Positions 1-8,190 of a stretch of DNA of 64,000 nucleotides are shown piece after piece. Under the pieces are notes generated by a model that searched no databases, was not told the DNA's origin, and saw only the letters and a list, made by a program, of their open reading frames with translations. The first letter of the stretch is position 1; every line of letters starts with the position of its first letter. The position numbers and the translations under genes are program-made. Source of the DNA: Variovorax sp. JS1663 (GTDB lineage: Bacteria; Pseudomonadota; Gammaproteobacteria; Burkholderiales; Burkholderiaceae_C); assembly GCF_002157355.1 (NCBI RefSeq), contig NZ_LYMK01000030.1, positions 22,523 to 86,522 of the forward strand. Reading direction: 5' to 3'.

Positions 1-786
1 ATCTCCGGCGACATGGCCTGGCAGGCGCCCTACGGCGTGCTCTCACCGGGCCAGAAGTTCGCCATGAAGGCACGCCGCTTCATGCACGAGCACGGGGTGA
101 AGCAGGAGGCGCTGCGCGCCATCGCCATGGCCTCCTACGCGCATGCGCAGCGCAACCCGCGCGCCGTGATGCACGGCAAGCCGCTGACCGAGGCGCAGTA
201 CGACGAATCGCGCTGGATCGTCGAGCCCTTCCACCTGTTCGACTGCTGCATGGAGAACGACGGGGCGGCCGCGGTGATCATGGTGCCGGCCGAGCGGGCC
301 AAGGACTTTCCGAACCGGCCGGTGTACGTGCTCGGCGCCGCCACCGGCTCGGACGAGCGCGTGGCCGCGGTGCCGCACAACACGCCCAACTACGCGAGCT
401 CCAGCTTCGCCACCGTCGCGCCCAACCTCTATCGCATGGCCGGCGTCACCCCGAAGGACGTGGGCGTGGTGCAGAGCTACGAGAACTTCACCGGTGGCGT
501 GCTGATGGCGCTGGCCGAGCATGGCCTCTTCCATCCGGACGAGGCCAACGAATTCCTCCAGCTCGAGAACCTGCTGGCACCCAATGGCAAGCTGCCGCTC
601 AACACCAGCGGCGGCAACCTCGCCGAGTGCTACATGCACGGCTTCGAGCTGGTGCTGGAGGCGGTGCGGCAGGTGCGCGGCACCTCCACCGCGCAGGCGC
701 CGCGCAACGACGTGGCGCTGGTCATCGGCGGGCCCATGGTCACGCCCGTCAGCAACCTGATGCTCGGATCGGAGGCTGTGCTGTGA
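1..786 (+). CDS. Thiolase-like / lipid-transfer protein, 5' end outside window
   Basis: The C-terminal 261 residues of a thiolase-superfamily protein of the SCP2/lipid-transfer type; the reading frame is open from base 1, so the start lies upstream. The end has the segment NTSGGNLAECYMHG, where classic thiolases have a GHPxGASG loop; this variant is usual in non-thiolytic lipid-transfer members. The DUF35 gene follows with a GTGA overlap. In sterol catabolism, thiolase-like/DUF35 pairs (Ltp2 with the ChsH2 DUF35 domain) act as side-chain retro-aldolases, so aldolase or acyl-transfer chemistry is a fair inference. The same gene pair recurs at 10764-12376. Confidence 0.85.
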   Translation: MSGDMAWQAPYGVLSPGQKFAMKARRFMHEHGVKQEALRAIAMASYAHAQRNPRAVMHGKPLTEAQYDESRWIVEPFHLFDCCMENDGAAAVIMVPAERAKDFPNRPVYVLGAATGSDERVAAVPHNTPNYASSSFATVAPNLYRMAGVTPKDVGVVQSYENFTGGVLMALAEHGLFHPDEANEFLQLENLLAPNGKLPLNTSGGNLAECYMHGFELVLEAVRQVRGTSTAQAPRNDVALVIGGPMVTPVSNLMLGSEAVL

Positions 787-1229
787 GTTCTGAAAGCTAC
801 CTGCCGGCCGGCCTGCCGATCCCGGTGCCCGAGGGCGACGGCCTGTCGAAGCCCTACTGGAGCGGCCTGCGCGAGAACCGCCTGCGCGTGCAACGATGCA
901 GCGGCTGCGGCACCTGGCAGTTCGGCCCGGAATGGCTCTGCCATCGCTGCCACCGCTTCGATCCGGACTGGGTCGAGGTCGCGCCGCGCGGGCGCATCTA
1001 CAGCTGGGAGCGCGTGTGGCACCCGGTGCATCCCTGCCTGAAGGGGCGCGGCCCGTACCTCGTGGTGCTGGTGGACCTGCCGGAGGCCGGCGGCGTGCGC
1101 ATGCTGGGCAACCTGCTGGGCGACCCGATGCAGGAGGTGGTGATCGGCGCCGAGGTGGAGGGCGTCTTCGAGCACCACGCGCAGGCCGAGCCACCGTTCA
1201 CGCTGATGCAGTGGCGCTGCGTGGCCTAG
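783..1229 (+). CDS. DUF35 OB-fold / zinc-ribbon acyl-CoA-associated protein
   Basis: A 148-residue protein starting at GTG 783, which overlaps the stop of the thiolase-like gene and so implies translational coupling. Residues about 38-52 carry two Cys pairs (CSGC and CHRC), the rubredoxin-like zinc ribbon of DUF35_N. The rest fits the OB-fold part, with RGRIYSWERVWHPVHP as the typical strand region. Proteins of this family partner thiolase-like enzymes and help bind CoA thioesters. I infer a complex with the preceding gene; the exact substrate is unknown. Confidence 0.85.
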   Translation: MSSESYLPAGLPIPVPEGDGLSKPYWSGLRENRLRVQRCSGCGTWQFGPEWLCHRCHRFDPDWVEVAPRGRIYSWERVWHPVHPCLKGRGPYLVVLVDLPEAGGVRMLGNLLGDPMQEVVIGAEVEGVFEHHAQAEPPFTLMQWRCVA

Positions 1230-2368
1230 GCACCTCCGGCCTGCCGCTCGGGCTGATCGTCGCGCTCGGCCTCGGGCACGCGGCGTTCACGGGCAACCGT
1301 TTTTCCATCACGCTGCACGCCCTGGCGCTGCACGCATCGCCGCTGGCGATCGGCACGCTCATGGGCCTGGTGATGGTCGTGCCGATGCTGGCGGCGGTGC
1401 AGATCGGCCGCTGGTCGGACCGCATCGGCTACGTGCCCTTCGCCGCCGGCGGGCTCGTGCTGCTGCTGGCGGGCGGCCTGCTGGTGGCCGCCTGGCCCGC
1501 GATGCCTGCACTCTATGCCGCCAGCATGCTCAGCGGCACCGGCTACATGTCGGCGCACGTCGCGGTCAACCTGGCCATCGGCCGTGCGAGCGCGCCGCAG
1601 CGGCGCACCGACGCCTTCTCCGCGATGGCCCTCGCGTTCTCGCTGTCGGGGCTCGCGGGGCCGATGCTGGCGGGCGTGGCGATCGACCAGGCCGGGCATC
1701 GCTACGCGTTCCTGGCCCTGTGCTGCTTCGCGCTGGCGAGCGTGGTGCTGTTGCGCTGGGCGGCTTCGCGGCATCGCGTGCCGCCCACGTCGAACGGTGC
1801 GCAGGCGCGTCCACGCGTCGCCGACCTGTTGGGTCATCGGTCGCTGCGCGCCGTGTTCCTGGTGAGCGGGCTGCTGTCCATGGGCTGGGACCTCTTCACC
1901 TTCCTGGCGCCGCTGCAGGGCGTGCGGGCCGGCCTCAGCGCCACCAGCACCGGCATGCTGATGGGCGCCTTCGGCATCGGGACCTTCGCGATCCGCCTGT
2001 TGCTGCCCCGCATCACGCGCAGCGCGGGCGAGTGGGCCACGATGGGCGGCGCCTTGTTCGTCACGGCGCTCGGCTACCTGGCCTTCCCGCTCCTGCACGA
2101 CTTCGGGATGCTGGTGCTGGCGTCCTTCCTGCTCGGCATGAGCCTGGGCTGCGGCCAGCCGGTGTCGATGGCGCTGCTGCACAGCCACTCGCCCGAGGAC
2201 CGGGCCGGCGAGGCGGTCGGCGTGCGCTCCACCATCACCAGCGCGAGCCAGACCTTCCTGCCGATGATGTTCGGCGCGCTGGGGGCGGCGGTGGGCATGG
2301 CCGCCGTGTTCTGGGCCGTCTCGGCGCTGCTCGCGGCGGGCGGCGCCTTCGCTATCCGGCGTCGATGA
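1211..2368 (+). CDS. MFS transporter
   Basis: A 385-residue polytopic protein with about 12 hydrophobic segments and the MFS loop 2-3 motif region (GRWSDRIGYVPF, around residue 60-70). The best in-frame start is GTG 1211, inside the end of the DUF35 gene, giving a protein of normal MFS length; no strong Shine-Dalgarno is visible, so coupling to the upstream gene is likely. It is convergent with, and overlaps by 17 bp, the next MFS gene. It probably moves the substrate of this catabolic cluster or an intermediate, but the direction and ligand cannot be read from the sequence. Confidence 0.8.
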   Translation: MALRGLGTSGLPLGLIVALGLGHAAFTGNRFSITLHALALHASPLAIGTLMGLVMVVPMLAAVQIGRWSDRIGYVPFAAGGLVLLLAGGLLVAAWPAMPALYAASMLSGTGYMSAHVAVNLAIGRASAPQRRTDAFSAMALAFSLSGLAGPMLAGVAIDQAGHRYAFLALCCFALASVVLLRWAASRHRVPPTSNGAQARPRVADLLGHRSLRAVFLVSGLLSMGWDLFTFLAPLQGVRAGLSATSTGMLMGAFGIGTFAIRLLLPRITRSAGEWATMGGALFVTALGYLAFPLLHDFGMLVLASFLLGMSLGCGQPVSMALLHSHSPEDRAGEAVGVRSTITSASQTFLPMMFGALGAAVGMAAVFWAVSALLAAGGAFAIRRR

Positions 2369-3521
2369 CGCGGCGCCGGAGAGCCAGCGCGAAGCCCGCG
2401 CCGATGGCGGCCAGGGCGGCGGCGGGCAGCAGCAGCAGGGCTGCATAGGCCTGCAGGTCGACCATGCCGCCGAAGGCCACCACCCCGAGCGACTGCCCGG
2501 CGAACAGGCTGAAGGAGAACAGCGAGACGGCGCTGCCGCGCGCCTGTGGCGCCATCTGCGTGGCATGCGTCTGCAGGGTGTTGTGGTACAGGTAGGTGCC
2601 GAAGCCGAGCAGCACCGCCAGCGGCGCGGCGGTCGACCAGTGCGGCAGCAGCCACAGGCCGGCCAGTGCGGTGGCCATCAGCATCCCGCCGACCGCCGCC
2701 ATGCGGATCTCGCCGAGCGTGCCGACGACCCGGCGCGCACAGACGGCGTACGCCAGCCCGCCCACTGCGTACAGCGCGGCGACGGCGGAGGCGGCGGCGA
2801 GGTTCAGTCCCTCGCGCGCGTGCAGGTAGGTGGGCAGGTAGCTGAGCGGGCCGATCATGAACGTGCCTTCCAGGAACACGGCCAGCAGGACCACGCGGGC
2901 CCAGGACTGCGCCAGGACGGTGCCGATGCCGCCGCGGCCGTTGGCCTGCGACGGCGCCGCGGTCGCGCGAGTGGCGTTGCGCCACAGCAGCGCGCCCACG
3001 ATCCAGTAACCCACGCTGAGCACCGCGAAGGCGCCGCGCCAGCCCAGCGCCGTCTCGGCGAAGAGCCCGCCCAGGAGCTGGCCGACCACCATCCCCGACA
3101 GTGTGCCGAGCAGCAGGCGCGCCAGCGTGGCCTGCCGCGCCTCGTAAGCCACTGCGTCGCCGATCCAGGCCATCGCGAGCGGCACGATGCCGGCCGCCGC
3201 CATGCCCCATAGGGCCCGCCAAGCCAGCAGCGCGTCGAAGGAGCCCGCGAACGCCGCCGCCGCCGAGGTGACGCCGCAGCCGGCGAGCGCGAGCGTCATG
3301 AGGCGCCGCTTGCCGAAGCGGTCGGCCAGCGGGCCGGACAGGAGCTGCATCAGCCCATAGGCGACGGCGAAGGCGACGATGAGCCGGCCCGCTTCGCCCG
3401 CGCTGCGGTGGAATTCGGCGGCGAAGCGCGGCAGCAGCGAATCGCACACGCGCAGCGCGGCCGCGCTGAAGAAGGCCGCGGCCGCGAGCAGGCGGACCGG
3501 TGCACCGGCCGCCGCATTCAT
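2352..3521 (-). CDS. MFS transporter
   Basis: A 389-residue MFS permease. ATG 3521 is chosen because it gives a normal N-terminus (MNAAAGAPVRLLAAAAFFSA) and overlaps the stop of the upstream CoA-transferase gene by 4 bp (ATGA). The loop 2-3 signature appears as GPLADRFGKRRLM near residue 65-75. It is co-transcribed with the family III CoA-transferase/racemase gene. It is not a close copy of the neighbouring MFS gene at 1211-2368. A role in uptake of the acid that the racemase or CoA-transferase acts on is an inference. Confidence 0.85.
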   Translation of the reverse strand: MNAAAGAPVRLLAAAAFFSAAALRVCDSLLPRFAAEFHRSAGEAGRLIVAFAVAYGLMQLLSGPLADRFGKRRLMTLALAGCGVTSAAAAFAGSFDALLAWRALWGMAAAGIVPLAMAWIGDAVAYEARQATLARLLLGTLSGMVVGQLLGGLFAETALGWRGAFAVLSVGYWIVGALLWRNATRATAAPSQANGRGGIGTVLAQSWARVVLLAVFLEGTFMIGPLSYLPTYLHAREGLNLAAASAVAALYAVGGLAYAVCARRVVGTLGEIRMAAVGGMLMATALAGLWLLPHWSTAAPLAVLLGFGTYLYHNTLQTHATQMAPQARGSAVSLFSFSLFAGQSLGVVAFGGMVDLQAYAALLLLPAAALAAIGAGFALALRRRVIDAG

Positions 3522-4615
3522 GGCCAGCGTTCGAGCACGGCGGCGGCCGGCGTGGCCTGCTTCGGCGCCGGGCCCTGGATGCGCGATGGCGTGCCGGAAA
3601 AGCGCGGCGCGGGCGCCGGCTGATGAATGCCATCGACCTCGACGAAGGCGCGCCGCGCGCGGTTGTGCGGATGCGCCTGTGCCTGCGACAGCGACAGCAC
3701 GGGCGCGAAGCACACGTCGGTGCCTTCCAGCGCGGCCGTCCATTCCGCCTGCGTCTTGCGGCTGAAGATGCGCGCGAATTCGTCATGCAGGCGCGGCCAC
3801 TGCGCGCGGTCGTTCTGCGCCCCATGCAGCTCGGCGGGCACGCCCACGCGCTCGCAGAACTCGGCGAAGAACTGCGGCTCGATCGCGCCCAGCGTCACGT
3901 GCTCGCCGTCGGCGGTCTCGTACACGCGGTAGTAGGGCGCGCCGCCGTCCAGCAGGTTGCTGCCGCGCTGCTCGCGGAACACGCCGCGCATCTGCTGGCT
4001 CACGAAGTTGGTCATCAGCGAGGCCGCGCCGTCGCTCATGGCCGCATCCACCACCTGGCCGCGGCCGGAGAGGCCGGCTTCGCGCAGCGCCGCCAGCACG
4101 CCCACGATCAGGTAGAGGCTGCCGCCGCCGTAGTCGCCGATCAGGTTGAGCGGCGGCACCGGCGCGCCGTCCTTCGGCCCGATGGCATGGAGCGCGCCGC
4201 TGATGGCGATGTAGTTGAGGTCGTGGCCCGCGGCCTTGGCGAGCGGGCCGTCCTGGCCCCAGCCGGTCATGCGGCCGTAGACGATGCGCGGGTTGCGCGC
4301 GAGCACGGCGTCGGGGCCGAAGCCGAGGCGTTCCATCACGCCAGGGCGATAGCCCTCGATCAGCACGTCGGCCTTCTCCAGCAGCTGATACACCTGCTCG
4401 CGCGCGGCGGCGTCCTTCAGGTCGGCCAGCACCACGCTGCGGCCGCGGCCGGTGATGTTGTGCCGCTCGCCCAGCTTCTTGCCGGGGCGGTCGATGGTGA
4501 CGACGTCGGCGCCCATGTCGGACAGCAGCATACAGGCGAAGGGGCCGGGGCCGATGCCGGCGAATTCGATGACGCGAAGGCCGCGCAGCGGGCCGGAGGC
4601 TGATTGTGGGTTCAT
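3518..4615 (-). CDS. Family III CoA-transferase, alpha-methylacyl-CoA racemase-like
   Basis: A 365-residue CaiB/BaiF protein. The N-terminal LRGLRVIEFAGIGPGPFACM and VTIDRP segments are typical of alpha-methylacyl-CoA racemases, with the DADVLIEGYRPGV-like region (ADVLIEGYRPGVMERLG) and MTGWGQDGP near residue 125-135. AMACR enzymes epimerise 2-methylacyl-CoA esters, while related members transfer CoA; the high similarity to the AMACR N-terminus favours racemase. The start has a GGAG 8 bp upstream. The gene is followed by an overlapping MFS gene and preceded by repeat copy A, which separates it from the gene at 4748. Confidence 0.85.
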   Translation of the reverse strand: MNPQSASGPLRGLRVIEFAGIGPGPFACMLLSDMGADVVTIDRPGKKLGERHNITGRGRSVVLADLKDAAAREQVYQLLEKADVLIEGYRPGVMERLGFGPDAVLARNPRIVYGRMTGWGQDGPLAKAAGHDLNYIAISGALHAIGPKDGAPVPPLNLIGDYGGGSLYLIVGVLAALREAGLSGRGQVVDAAMSDGAASLMTNFVSQQMRGVFREQRGSNLLDGGAPYYRVYETADGEHVTLGAIEPQFFAEFCERVGVPAELHGAQNDRAQWPRLHDEFARIFSRKTQAEWTAALEGTDVCFAPVLSLSQAQAHPHNRARRAFVEVDGIHQPAPAPRFSGTPSRIQGPAPKQATPAAAVLERWP

Positions 4616-4647
4616 CTCGATCTCCAGTGAGGTCTAAGTGCAGGTCA

Positions 4648-4751
4648 GTCGGGGAACACCGCGGAACCGGCTTTGCCGGGCCGCTGGTGTTGCCCCCCGG
4701 AAGGGGGGTGGCGGACCACACGAAGTGGGGAAGCCTGGGGGAGAACTTCAT
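4648..4751 (-). repeat. Dispersed ~100-bp repeat, copy A
   Basis: One of four copies in the window (others at 37941, 47603, 50369). Read on the minus strand it starts ATGA, then CTCCCCCAGGCTTCCCC, a C5/G5 hairpin, a GGCCCGGC/GCCGG hairpin, and ends near CCGCGGTGTTCCCC. Here the TGA of the starting ATGA is the stop codon of the 4748-5587 gene, so the repeat sits exactly at the gene's 3' end. It fills most of the gap before the racemase gene. Confidence 0.9.
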
Positions 4752-5587
4752 TCCAGCAGCAGCAGGGCGGCCTCGCGGGCGGACTGGCCCACGCGCACGC
4801 CCTTGCCTCGGGCGATGCGGTTGGCGGCGCTGATCACGCCGTCGAAATAGGTGCTCTGGCCGTCGCCCATCCGCGCGCTGAGCGCACTCACGCTGGCGCC
4901 GGCGATGCCGTCGGGCTCCACCGCCTCGAGCGCGCTCAGGCCGCTGCCGTTCTTGCCGCCGCCGCCGTCGGAGCAGATGAAGGCCCAGGGCCGGAACTCG
5001 CGGAAGTAGCCGATCACGCTGCGGCCGGTGTGGCCCGCCGTGCACAGCACGTTGCGCTCGCGGTCCTCGGGCAGGGCGTAGGCAATGGAATCGGTGCAGA
5101 CGATGCTGCGGCCGCTGCCGGCGGTGTGGACCACGAGGCGGCGCACGGGGTCGAAGGCGGCCGGCCGCTTCTCGCCCGTCAGCATGCAGCGCGCGGCCTC
5201 GCGCACCGGCATGCCGGGGGCGATGCCCAGCGCCTGCGCGGCGTCGTTCACGCGGCTGACGATGCCGTTGTCGTACAGGTCCGCGCCGTGGCCCATCTCG
5301 GCGGTCATCACGTCGGCCGCGGCGGCGGGCACGCCGAGCGCCTCGTAGTACCAGAGGCCGGCGATGCCCGCGCCGTCCTTGCCGATCGCGCAGTCCAGCC
5401 CGATGACGGCCTGCGGCCGGGCCCGCATCACCATGCGGGCGCAGAGCACGCCGCTGTACGAGGCGTTGACCAACACGCCACCGACGGTGTCGGGTGCGTG
5501 GGCGACATAGTCCTCCACGTAGGTCGCGGAATCGAAGACCAACACGCGGCCGGCTGGTGTGCCGTGGATCTGGGGTGGGTTGTCCAT
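4748..5587 (-). CDS. Conserved protein of unknown function
   Basis: A 279-residue soluble protein that I do not recognise. It has alanine/glycine-rich alpha/beta character with notable segments VLVNASYSGVLCARM (about 40-55), IGLDCAIGKDGAGIAGLWYYEALG (about 65-88), AEMGHGADLYDNGIVSRVND (about 97-116) and SDGGGGKNGSGLSALE near residue 215. No signal peptide or membrane span is visible. The start ATG 5587 lies just below an operator-like palindrome (5599-5613), and the gene is divergent from a GntR regulator. The stop codon is provided by the edge of repeat copy A. A catabolic or hydrolytic role in the cluster is possible but unproven. Confidence 0.75.
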   Translation of the reverse strand: MDNPPQIHGTPAGRVLVFDSATYVEDYVAHAPDTVGGVLVNASYSGVLCARMVMRARPQAVIGLDCAIGKDGAGIAGLWYYEALGVPAAAADVMTAEMGHGADLYDNGIVSRVNDAAQALGIAPGMPVREAARCMLTGEKRPAAFDPVRRLVVHTAGSGRSIVCTDSIAYALPEDRERNVLCTAGHTGRSVIGYFREFRPWAFICSDGGGGKNGSGLSALEAVEPDGIAGASVSALSARMGDGQSTYFDGVISAANRIARGKGVRVGQSAREAALLLLE

Positions 5588-5598
5588 CGAGATAGTGT

Positions 5599-5613
5599 AA
5601 TGGTCAGTCCATT
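5599..5613. promoter_or_regulatory. FadR/GntR-type operator, copy 1
   Basis: AATGGTCAGTCCATT, palindromic arms AATGG/CCATT. On the minus strand it reads AATGGACTGACCATT, which fits the TNGTNNNACNA-type pattern of FadR-subfamily sites. It lies between the unknown gene (start 5587) and the GntR regulator (start 5693). The same motif recurs at 6487 and 12421. Confidence 0.65.
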
Positions 5614-5692
5614 GCAAGTCTATGCGGTTGGGCAGTCCGACCGTTGGTGGCCTTGGGCTATCCTCGGTCAACGCAACTACATCGGCAAAGCG

Positions 5693-6436
5693 ATGCAACC
5701 CACTCCGCAGCTGTCCTTCCAGGAGGTCAAGACGCGTCGCGTCTTCGAGGAGATCTGCGAGCAGATCCGCAAGCGCCTGGCCTCCGGCGCGCTCAAGCCC
5801 GGCGACAAGCTGCCGGCCGAGCGCGACCTGGCGGTGGAGTTCAGGGTCAGCCGGCCGGCGGTGCGCGAGGCGCTGCGGACGCTGGAGATCTCCGGCGTCG
5901 TCTCCCTGCAGAAGGGCGTGAAGGGCGGCGCCTTCATCCGCGACGGCAACCCGGCGCTGCTCACCCAGTCGCTGCAGGACCTGATGTTCCTGGGCCGCGT
6001 GTCGCTGGCCGGCCTGGCCGAGGCGCGGCGCCTGATCAACGGCATGGTGATCGAGCTGGCCTGCGAGCGGGCGACGGAGGAGGACTTCGCCGCCATCGAG
6101 CAGAACATCGCCGAGATCGAGAAGAGCGAGGACCTGCCGCAGCGCGCCGACGAGGGCGTTCGCTTCTTCGGCCTGATCGCCCGCGCCACCCGCAACGAGG
6201 TGCTGGCGATGCTGGTGGATTCGCTCTCGGACATCATCCGCTACGTGATCGACCAGACCGGCCGCAAGGCCCGACCGGAGCTGGTGCCGGTGCGCCGCCG
6301 CATCCTGAAGGCGCTGCGCGCGCGCGATGCGAAGGCGGCCGCCAAGGGCATGGACGATTACCTGACGATCGTCCAGGAGGGCATGGACGCAGTGCCCGCC
6401 GCGGTGCCGGCGCCGGCCCGCAAGACATCCCGCTGA
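5693..6436 (+). CDS. GntR-family regulator, FadR/FCD subfamily
   Basis: A 247-residue regulator. The winged helix-turn-helix covers about residues 12-80 (RRVFEEICEQIRKRL, LKPGDKLPAERDLAVEF, SRPAVREALRTLE), followed by an all-helical FCD domain, about 95-235. In the FCD the usual metal-ligand pattern DxxFH reads DEGVRFF, so a key His is absent and the effector pocket may be metal-free. ATG 5693 precedes the conserved HTH by a normal distance. It is divergent from the unknown gene and upstream of the amidohydrolase operon. It is the best candidate to bind the AATGGTCAAACCATT sites at 5599, 6487 and 12421. Confidence 0.93.
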   Translation: MQPTPQLSFQEVKTRRVFEEICEQIRKRLASGALKPGDKLPAERDLAVEFRVSRPAVREALRTLEISGVVSLQKGVKGGAFIRDGNPALLTQSLQDLMFLGRVSLAGLAEARRLINGMVIELACERATEEDFAAIEQNIAEIEKSEDLPQRADEGVRFFGLIARATRNEVLAMLVDSLSDIIRYVIDQTGRKARPELVPVRRRILKALRARDAKAAAKGMDDYLTIVQEGMDAVPAAVPAPARKTSR

Positions 6437-6461
6437 ATCCCGCCCGCCTCCCGGCCAGGGG

Positions 6462-6489
6462 TTGACAGGTGTTCCTTGCAGTTTAGAAT
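6462..6489 (+). promoter_or_regulatory. Sigma70 promoter of amidohydrolase operon
   Basis: TTGACA at 6462-6467, a 16-bp spacer and TAGAAT at 6484-6489. The operator at 6487-6501 overlaps the -10 box and start point, the layout of a repressible promoter. Confidence 0.7.
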
Positions 6490-6501
6490 GGTCAAACCAT
6501 T
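6487..6501. promoter_or_regulatory. FadR/GntR-type operator, copy 2
   Basis: AATGGTCAAACCATT, palindromic AATGGT/ACCATT around a CAA centre. It is identical to the copy at 12421 and overlaps the -10 region of the promoter for the gene at 6549. The core TGGTCAAACCA is one base from the E. coli FadR core TGGTCNGACCA. Confidence 0.75.
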
Positions 6502-6548
6502 CAAATTCACGTGGTTCAACCCTCCATTCCCCACCGAGGACCCCTGTC

Positions 6549-7781
6549 ATGACCGAGATCGTCGTCAACGAAGCCAACCAATGGCGCCTGAACACCCCCG
6601 GCTCCGCCGGCTGGGAGCAGTCGCCGCAGCCCGGCGCCGCCAACAAGTACCTGATGATCTCGTCGGACACGCATGCCAACGAGCCGGGCAACCTGTGGGC
6701 CGAGCGCATCGACGCCAAGTACCGCGACCGGCTGCCCAAGGTGTGGATCGACGAGAAGGGCGTGCAGTGGCGCAAGATGGAAGCGTCCGAGCAGCCGGAC
6801 CGCCTGATCCTGGCCAAGCTGGAGGGCGAGGACCTGGCCCGCTCCAAGGCCGGCGCCACGGCCTCCGAGCGCGGCCCGAGCGTCGAGCAGCGGCTGAAGG
6901 ACCTGGAGCTGGACGGCATCGACGGCGAGATCATCTTCCCCGGCAAGGGCCTGGGCATGTGGTACACGTTCGACCCCGATTTCGCTCACGCGCAGATCGA
7001 GGTCTACAACACCTGGGCCTGGGAGAACTTCGGCCCCCACGTGGAGCGCCTGTCGCCCGCCGCTGCGTTGGCCACCGGCAACATCGAGGCGACGCTCAAG
7101 GAGATCGACCGCTGCCTGAAGCTGGGCTTCCGCCACTTCACGCTGCCGTGCAAGCCGCTGTTCGGCCCGCCCAAGACCAACGAGCTCAACTACAACAAGG
7201 TGGAGTTCGACCCGATGTGGGCGCGCTTCGTCGAGGCCGGCGTGCCCGCCACCTTCCACGTCTCCACCGGCAAGGACCCGCGCACCACGCGCGGCAACGG
7301 CGGCGCGGTGGTGAACTACGTGGTGCATTCGCTGTCGCCCACGCTGGAGCCGTTGGTGAACATCTGCGCCGCCGGCGTGGCCGAGCGCTTCCCCGAGCTG
7401 CGCTTCGGCAGCGTGGAGGCCGGCATCGGCTGGGTGCCATGGATGCTGGACGCGATGGACGAGGCCTACCTCAAGCACCACTTCTGGGTCCGGCCCAAGC
7501 TGAAGATGCTGCCGTCGGACTACTTCAAGGCGCGCGGCTTCGCGACCTTCGGCGAGGACCGCGCCGGCCTCGGCCTGATGGAGGAGCACGGCCTGCAGGA
7601 CAACTTCATGTGGGCCAACGACTACCCGCACCACGAGGGCACCTGGCCGCACTCGGCGCAGGCCATCGAGCGGCAGATGGGCCACCTGAGCGAGGTGTCG
7701 CGCCGCAAGGTGCTGGGCGAGAACGCCGCGCGCGTGTTCGGCTTCAAGGAAGTCGCCGCCAAGTACGGCTACCGGTTCTGA
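6549..7781 (+). CDS. Amidohydrolase family 2 (ACMSD-like) metalloenzyme
   Basis: A 410-residue protein of the amidohydrolase_2 (PF04909-type) family, TIM-barrel hydrolases and decarboxylases. Visible metal and active-site elements are SSDTHANEP near residue 37, the central FHVSTGKDP His near residue 240, and the late Asp in WANDYPHHEGTWPHS near residue 360. ATG 6549 sits about 60 bp below an operator-overlapped promoter, with GAGGACCCC upstream. The cupin and flavoprotein genes follow closely. Members of this branch decarboxylate or hydrolyse cyclic acids; the substrate here is unknown. Confidence 0.85.
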   Translation: MTEIVVNEANQWRLNTPGSAGWEQSPQPGAANKYLMISSDTHANEPGNLWAERIDAKYRDRLPKVWIDEKGVQWRKMEASEQPDRLILAKLEGEDLARSKAGATASERGPSVEQRLKDLELDGIDGEIIFPGKGLGMWYTFDPDFAHAQIEVYNTWAWENFGPHVERLSPAAALATGNIEATLKEIDRCLKLGFRHFTLPCKPLFGPPKTNELNYNKVEFDPMWARFVEAGVPATFHVSTGKDPRTTRGNGGAVVNYVVHSLSPTLEPLVNICAAGVAERFPELRFGSVEAGIGWVPWMLDAMDEAYLKHHFWVRPKLKMLPSDYFKARGFATFGEDRAGLGLMEEHGLQDNFMWANDYPHHEGTWPHSAQAIERQMGHLSEVSRRKVLGENAARVFGFKEVAAKYGYRF

Positions 7782-7788
7782 TGGGGCG

Positions 7789-8190
7789 ATGACGGCGTTC
7801 ACGCCCTTCCACCCCCGGCACGACGGGCTGGGGGCGGACGCATCCCGCTACGTGGACGTGGCGAGCCTCCCCTGGAAGCCCACGCCCACGCCGGGCATCG
7901 AGATGAAGGTGCTGATGCAGGACGACGCCACCGGCCTGCTGACGGCGCTGTTCCGCTGGCAGCCCGGCACGCAGCTGCCGCTGCACGAGCACGTGGAGGT
8001 GGAGCAGACCTACGTGCTCGAAGGCAGCATCGTCGACGACGAGGGCGAGGTGCGCGAGGGCGATTTCGTCTGGCGGCCCAAGGGCAACCGGCACCTGGCG
8101 CGCTCGCCCCATGGCGCGCTGGTGCTCTCGTTCTTCCTCAAGCCCAACAGGTTCCTCGAAGGGGAGCATGCGGGCCAGGAACTCAAGTGA
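7789..8190 (+). CDS. Cupin-domain protein (ChrR-like)
   Basis: A 133-residue single-domain cupin. Cupin motif 1 appears as PGTQLPLHEHVEVEQTYVLEG (about residues 60-80), with His-x-His and a Glu as likely metal ligands, and motif 2 as GDFVWRPKGNRHLARSPHG (about 91-109). It starts 7 bp after the amidohydrolase and its end overlaps the next gene if that uses ATG 8168. Small cupins of this class are often dioxygenase-like or isomerase-like accessory enzymes, and a catalytic role in the same pathway is inferred. Confidence 0.85.
   Translation: MTAFTPFHPRHDGLGADASRYVDVASLPWKPTPTPGIEMKVLMQDDATGLLTALFRWQPGTQLPLHEHVEVEQTYVLEGSIVDDEGEVREGDFVWRPKGNRHLARSPHGALVLSFFLKPNRFLEGEHAGQELK

Noticed and set aside
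1..786. Calling the first gene complete from ATG 13.
   Set aside because: The frame is open to base 1 and the protein begins in the middle of a thiolase domain, so the gene is cut by the window edge.
4748..6967. Very long open frames on the strand opposite real genes (for example 739 codons here and 937 codons over 52265-55078).
   Set aside because: They run antisense to well-recognised genes, have Arg/His/Ala-rich low-complexity translations and result from high third-position GC.
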